From Chromera velia (lineage: Eukaryota > Sar > Chromeraceae), in the NCBI GenBank assembly GCA_018398765.1, contig JAHBMJ010002681.1, positions 5,001-16,791 on the forward strand: a DNA stretch of 11,791 bases, given 5' to 3'. Shown here piece by piece: positions 7,990 through 11,791 of this stretch. Each line of letters opens with the position of its first letter. Positions within the stretch are counted from its first letter, which is position 1. Under the pieces are notes generated by a model, which saw only the letters and a list, made by a program, of their open reading frames with translations, did not search any database and was not told the DNA's origin. The translations under genes and the position numbers were made by a program.

Positions 7990-8632
7990 CAAGAAGTTTA
8001 GTAGCTAGGCAACAGATGCTGCCAGAGACTAGGAAGCTAGCTGTTGAGCGACTGAAGATTAAGAATCGATAGAGACTAGAAAAAGACAGAAGTCTGAAGT
8101 CTCAAAGAAGGAATAGAAACTGAATGACAAGAGCTAGGGGCTGCTCTTGAATCGAGATCAACATGAAGAGAACATGAGCAACACGTTTGATTGAGCAATC
8201 GAATGACTTGCGTGCTGCGCTATGTATGACAGAATGACAAGACCCCGAAAAGTGCCTTTGCATGGGGCCAGATTGAAATGTTTGTGTGCCATAGATAGTC
8301 AACTTTGGTCTGAAAAGGGAGAAAGACACGTCCAGAGTAAAGAAGGCAAATTAACCTAAGCAACACTTGGATACGTGAAGCAACACTTGACGCCAAAATT
8401 AATTCACGTGCGTACGCATGGATCCGGTTGGGCCATACAAAACATAGCACTGATCGCAGTAAATGCATGCGCGGGAAGAAAAAAAGGAGCCGCCAAACCG
8501 AACGAGAAAAATTGGCACGCAATCGGCACCGGACACAAAACGCAGTCAACACGGCGCACCAAGCACTAAAAAATGCATAGATGGACGCCAATAGGAAGAA
8601 AGAAAGGTCAGGCAACCTGAGAGAACATTATG
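7990..8632 (-). repeat. 5' LTR of the copia element (643 bp)
   Basis: Partner of 1789-2445. In element orientation it begins CATAATGTTCT and ends AACTTCTTG directly before the TGG of the primer site. The first and last nine bases form an imperfect inverted repeat (6 of 9). It should hold the promoter for the genomic RNA. I do not see a convincing TATA box: the TTTTATATCC in the other LTR reads TTTTGTGTCC here. Confidence 0.92.
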
Positions 8633-8637
8633 ATAAG
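8633..8637. repeat. Target-site duplication ATAAG, right copy
   Basis: Exact repeat of 1784-1788, next to the outer end of the 5' LTR. Confidence 0.75.
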
Positions 8638-8763
8638 TTTTGGAGCTGCACCTTGCCTTTCACAACAACCACAAACAAGGAAACATACCTGCTCCTTCTT
8701 GTTCTTTAGCCGCTTTGCGTTCACAGCATTCTCGGTATAAAGAGATTGCCATTTGGCTTTATA
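8633..8763 (-). pseudogene. Possible host exon/intron segment upstream of the copia insertion
   Basis: Minus-strand frame open from 8763 to the insertion point. The part up to 8689 is rich in Lys, Asn, Tyr and Trp and ends KNKKEQ. It is followed by CAG|GTATGT (GT at 8688-8687), a good 5' splice site, so the last 55 bases could be intron. The frame also stays open past that donor and rejoins the open frame at 1783. Just upstream is TAG 8766-8764; if this is a sense codon the frame reaches back to 8817, where TGA stops it. The product is not recognised and expression is unproven. Confidence 0.3.
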
Positions 8764-8918
8764 CTATGTAACGTGTCCTCTGTGATGGGGTGAATGTCTC
8801 CCGCTTCCAAGCGACTCTCAGCCTTGCGATGAGTCAGAAGCTTTTTGGCTTTGTGTTCAATGGAGTCTTTCTTGCGCCTTCGCGAATCTTTCTTCACTTT
8901 CTTTAAACCTTTGGTCAT
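8721..8918 (-). CDS. Small very basic open frame, doubtful
   Basis: A 65-codon ATG-to-TGA frame whose first 40 residues are mostly Lys, Arg, Ser and His (MTKGLKKVKKDSRRRKK start). It overlaps the frame ending in KNKKEQ described at 8633-8763, and a third frame in the same place reads as a Glu/Arg/Lys helix (YDQRFKESEERFAKAQERL). A purine-rich stretch gives charged peptides in all frames, so at most one of these is real. It may be the first exon of the interrupted host gene. No family recognised. Confidence 0.22.
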   Translation of the reverse strand: MTKGLKKVKKDSRRRKKDSIEHKAKKLLTHRKAESRLEAGDIHPITEDTLHSIKPNGNLFIPRML

Positions 8919-9292
8919 AGTGAAGCGTTACAAAGAAGGAGACGGATGGAGATGGGGGTATTGCTTGGGAGTGTTGCAATCCTAAAGAAGATGCTGGTAG
9001 TCTACAATGGGGAGGGACATGGCTTGACGGTTTTGGTTTGATTAAGGTCGGGCTGCATAGTTTGCACAAGTTTGCGTATGTACGTTTTTCTCACGGGGTC
9101 ATGCAGCTTTTGTTCGATCATACGTGCATATGCGCAGTCCGCGCGGCCCATGCAGCAGCTATGATGCCGCCCCTTGACCCGCGATCTATAACTAATTTTA
9201 TTACATATAAGTCTGATTTAATTGAATTAGTCAAAAGTTTTTAAAATCACAATTATTATTTCACAAATCATTGTAATACAAAAGGTTTTAGA
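8919..9292. other. Stretch without a recognisable gene
   Basis: Mixed composition to about 9180, then AT-rich. Short open frames occur on both strands but none has a motif or convincing composition. If the minus-strand frame at 8721-8918 were real, its promoter would lie here; no core promoter element is evident. Confidence 0.45.
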
Positions 9293-9325
9293 AATTTTCA
9301 TTGTGACATACTATAGTTCCAGTGT
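9293..9325 (-). repeat. Right copy of the 33-bp inverted repeat (pair at 1295-1327)
   Basis: Reverse complement of 1295-1327 with 29 of 33 matches. It lies in AT-rich DNA between the copia element and the LINE remnant, about 670 bases beyond the right LTR; the other copy lies about 460 bases beyond the left LTR. Confidence 0.6.
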
Positions 9326-9785
9326 ATTTCTATACGATAAGTTGATTAAGATTTGGATCAATATTCAGTCTAGTATCTAGTGGATTGGCCTCCCGGTTTA
9401 CTGTTCAATATCTTAGCCACTCTAGTAGTCAATGTAACTTAAATATCTAGACCCAATCTCGGATCAAATATATCGGATGTGCGGCTTTCAAAAGCTAGTC
9501 CAAAAGAAACGTCTGAATATATATTCAACTTCTTGATTGATTCATTGACTTAGTAGTTCATTGATTGATTTTGCGCTACGCCTTCTTGCTTAGCTAGGTC
9601 AATCAAAGTCCCAGCTTATATCATAGCTGGCCTACCCTAATATCATGATAATCGACTCAGATCGAGATGGTTTAGGGAACTTGGAGGCTTTGGATATCTC
9701 TATAAAATCGCTTTGGAGCATCTTCTTTATGGTTGATCCATATTGATTCTATTTAATAGAAATTATGATGATGGCCTATAGACCG
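9326..9785. other. AT-rich DNA without a gene
   Basis: Contains imperfect ATTGATTG repeats (about 9533-9573) and a small hairpin CCAGCT-8-AGCTGG near 9612-9631, followed by the palindrome TATCATGATA. No coding frame or RNA gene can be supported. Confidence 0.45.
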
Positions 9786-9822
9786 ATTAATAATAATAAT
9801 GATGATAATGATGGTGATGATT
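9786..9822 (-). repeat. ATC/ATT trinucleotide tail of the LINE
   Basis: Minus-strand run of ATC, ACC and ATT units placed after the LINE 3' UTR. Many LINE lineages end in a short microsatellite instead of poly(A), and the position fits. A target duplication could not be checked because the 5' end is outside the window. Confidence 0.6.
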
Positions 9823-9953
9823 GAGGGTTAAATCCTAGATTTAGTGACGCCAAATCCCAAGCCATTAACAAAGCTTTGAGGACAACCCTGAGCACACATT
9901 CATGGAGGAGGGGGGGGATGAGGAAGCCTACATACCAATCGGATCGATTCGCC

Positions 9954-10793
9954 TCAACTTGCCTGATCGGCACAATAAACTTTCTTGAGACACTCGGCTA
10001 GCGCTTTAGAACCGCTTCTAGGCAGGAATGTGCACAACAGCAACACCATTTCCTTTATTTTCTTCTCATTATTTGAAGTGCCTCTCCCTGTTGCACTCGC
10101 AACGCGTTGTGCGATGTGTATTCTTATATCGATGGGCGCTCTCCGTTTTACAATTTCGTACAGTTCTTTTAGCTTGCGTCGTAACGGTTCCTTTTCTGAG
10201 TCTTTATACTCTGTCAGGACATGAACCTCATCTTTGATCATACGTGAGGGGGATAAACATTTATCGCACAGCAGTTCTGGTTGGGTTCTATCTATATCTC
10301 CCCCTGTGAGAGCCCTGAGAAGCATACACAAGCCTGCAAAGAACTGTAACACACTCTTTGGCAGAAGTTCAACACTGCATTCTATCATTTCACTTCTCGA
10401 ATGCCATTTCTTTTCACTCAGAAGGTGCTTGGCCAAGCGTTGTCTGGTTGGGTTCTCAGATTGGAAAGGAGAGAGATTCGTAAGGCGGGGGAAAATTCTG
10501 TCTCTGTCTCTAACATTTCTATTGTCTTCTTTTAATCAGTCAGACAGCTAAGCACCCTCCACAATCTTTTTTACCACGCTTTTCCTTCTGCTTTTGCCTT
10601 TCTTTTTAAACTTGTCCCCCATCAAGTTTGGTAATAGTGGCCACAAAAGGGAGCAATCTAATGGAACAGCCAGCCATTTCACTGTGTTAATAAAGTATCG
10701 CAAAGGGTTCACACGAGCTAGCCAAACACTCACTCCACACCGCCCGGAGTAGAGCACGATCGATCGATTTGATGCATTGAACGAAGCCCCCAA
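9954..10793 (-). pseudogene. LINE ORF2 C-terminal region (connection and Cys/His domain)
   Basis: One frame from about 10793 to TGA at 9956-9954, broken by TAG 10550-10548 and TGA 10538-10536. The last 160 residues carry a C-x2-C ... H-x4-Y pattern (ELLCDKC then EVHVLTEYKD), matching the CPLC ... HVLxEC finger found after the reverse transcriptase in many LINEs, with the last Cys replaced by Tyr. The TGA follows Leu-Ser-Asp where Trp (TGG) would be plausible, so it looks like a true disabling change. The real ORF end, after KVYCADQAS, is TGA. This frame is offset from the reverse transcriptase frame. Confidence 0.7.
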
Positions 10794-10825
10794 TCAACTT
10801 ACCAAAAAGAGAACTGAAAGGCTCA

Positions 10826-10848
10826 AGAGAGAGAGAGAGAGAAGAGAA
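10826..10848. repeat. GA microsatellite at a LINE frame change
   Basis: A run of GA units interrupting the LINE ORF. The reverse transcriptase frame enters on one side and the C-terminal frame leaves on the other in a different phase, so slippage here probably caused the frameshift. The minus-strand translation across it becomes a Ser/Leu run unlike the family. Confidence 0.6.
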
Positions 10849-10849
10849 G

Positions 10850-11790
10850 GCAAAACAAAAGAATGGTAAGAGAGACCAAAACATGCAACAACAAACAAAA
10901 CGTAACTGTAAAGCATCGAGGCAGGCAATATCTGTCTTTCTCAGCGGGATCGTTTCCAGTTCATACAGCGCAACTGGCAGCCAGAAGGCCTTGAAAAAAG
11001 TAATTTTAGAAAAGGGAGAAATAAAATCAAGAGAAGAAAGAATGCCAAACACAGCCCCCAATGCCTTCTCTACCGCCTCAATGCGGGCTTCGACTGTCTT
11101 GCTAAGGTCCCCTCCCTCAAAAACCTAGTTGCTCAAATATTTATATTTACTCACCGCTTCCACTGGTCTGTCTTCATAAAGAAAAGGGGTCTGGAGTATA
11201 AGGTCAGGGTGGGGGGAGGAGAGACGCATGACTTTTGTCTTCTTCAAATTTACCTTCAGACCGTGCTCCTTACAATAGTCTTCAAGACGGGATAGGCGTT
11301 TCTACAAGTTGGAAGCACTGTGAGCAAATAAAACAAGGTCGTTAATGTATCCGATACTTTCAATTAAAATATCAGACAGTCTAACAGGAGTCTCTCTATC
11401 TACACTCCCAACCGGGCTTTGATTCTTGTTTTTATTATTGAAGCTGACAGACTTATACAGATTAATATTAATGAAAAGAAGAAAAGGGAGAGGAGAGAGA
11501 GGGTTCGCCAACTCACTTTGCTTCACACCTCCTCCTGTGTGAAAGCATTCTGTTGCTCCATCCATCCGAGCTTTCATCTGACTATACATAGAGTGAATCA
11601 TCCAAACATCGGCTTAGCTTACTCCTTCCTTCCTGAGTCTCTCTAACATCTTAACCCTAGAAACTGTGTCAAACGCTTTGCTAAAATCCACAAACACAGC
11701 AATCAGAGGACTCTTCTTTTTCTTGGAGCTGAGAATTAACGAAGACAGAGCAGTAAAGGCCTCCCTTGTCTCTACCTCCTGTTTGAAGCC
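10850..11790 (-). pseudogene. LINE reverse transcriptase domain, partial and inactivated
   Basis: Single frame from the window edge. Recognisable blocks in order are FVDFSKAFD (palm motif with catalytic Asp, about 11694-11668), GVKQ...NPLSP (the GVxQGxxLSP block), YINDLVLF in place of the usual YADDLVLF (about 11345-11322), SASNL followed by a stop and then KRLSRLEDYC, GLKVNLKKTK, and KYKYL. The first Asp of the A/F-x-D-D motif is Asn, so catalysis is expected to be lost. Stops are TAA 11616-11614, TAG 11304-11302 and TAG 11127-11125. The second sits exactly where relatives have Gln in the S-x-x-LQ block. No TGA occurs in this segment. Confidence 0.82.
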
Positions 11791-11791
11791 G

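Larger units (their letters stand above)
1789..8632 (-). mobile_element. Ty1/copia-type LTR retrotransposon, nearly complete
   Basis: A 6.8-kb element with two long direct repeats (1789-2445 and 7990-8632), a 5-bp target duplication, a primer-binding site next to the 5' LTR, an A-rich tract before the 3' LTR, Gag with zinc knuckles, and Pol in the order integrase, reverse transcriptase, RNase H, which defines Pseudoviridae/copia. No envelope-like gene is present. Pol lies one base forward of Gag. The two LTRs differ at roughly 7% of positions by hand count, yet the coding part has no frameshift. Five TAA/TAG codons interrupt Gag and Pol under the standard code; if these are read as glutamine, both frames are complete. 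The clade within copia is not clear. Confidence 0.93.
9786..11791 (-). mobile_element. 3' part of a degenerate LINE (non-LTR retrotransposon)
   Basis: Minus-strand remains of a LINE ORF2 running off the right end of the window. It holds the reverse transcriptase fingers and palm (11790 to about 10850), a downstream connection region, a C-terminal Cys/His segment (to 9954), a roughly 130-base 3' UTR and an ATY-repeat tail (9786-9822). Damage includes a frame change in a GA microsatellite, an altered catalytic motif and several stops. The 5' end, any ORF1 and the endonuclease are outside the window. The clade is not assigned. Confidence 0.82.

Noticed and set aside
8818-8859. Reading TGA as Trp to join the Glu/Arg helix frame (9069-8857) to the KNKKEQ frame
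   Set aside because: It would need two TGA codons to be sense, against TGA serving as terminator for Gag, Pol and the LINE ORF; separate exons or chance open frames are simpler.
9612-9631. Hairpin CCAGCT-8-AGCTGG as a terminator or RNA gene
   Set aside because: A six-pair stem in AT-rich DNA is expected by chance and there is no adjacent gene.
1-11791. CRISPR array, tRNA genes, rRNA, or a defence or phage operon
   Set aside because: No regularly spaced repeats, no complete cloverleaf and no clustered co-directional genes; the window is eukaryotic repeat-rich DNA.

Overview
This is a piece of a eukaryotic nuclear genome. It holds long stretches without genes, simple-sequence repeats, a near-complete Ty1/copia-type LTR retrotransposon on the minus strand, and the 3' half of a decayed LINE (non-LTR) retrotransposon. 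I see no bacterial-style operon, tRNA, rRNA or CRISPR array. The host cannot be named from the sequence.

Layout. 1-300 is pyrimidine-rich low-complexity DNA. 310-672 (+) is a Ser/Thr-rich open frame whose serine codon use argues for a real protein segment. 673-1594 has no convincing gene but holds a short dispersed repeat and a GAGT-type microsatellite. 1789-8632 is the copia element, read right to left: 5' LTR (7990-8632), primer site, Gag (7925-6090), Pol (6082-2498), A-rich tract, 3' LTR (1789-2445). It is flanked by ATAAG target duplications. The DNA on each side of the insertion (1597-1783 and 8633-8763, minus strand) is open in one shared frame, so the element may have landed in a transcribed host gene. 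8919-9785 is AT-rich and without a recognisable gene. 9786 to the window end is the LINE remnant, minus strand, with an ATY-type 3' tail.

Working relationship. Gag packages the RNA and carries zinc knuckles and a protease-like segment. Pol carries integrase, then reverse transcriptase, then RNase H, which is the copia order. Pol is one base forward of Gag, so it needs a +1 shift or reinitiation.

Main point of interest. Across about 5.4 kb the Gag and Pol frames carry no frameshift. They are interrupted by five in-frame stops, all TAA or TAG, each at a place where glutamine is plausible, while both frames end in TGA. The LINE shows a similar bias: four TAA/TAG, one TGA, and a TGA terminator. 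This suggests a host nuclear code in which UAA and UAG mean glutamine, as in many ciliates, some ulvophyte green algae, hexamitids and oxymonads. Ordinary decay by C-to-T change at CAA/CAG is the competing explanation and is not excluded.
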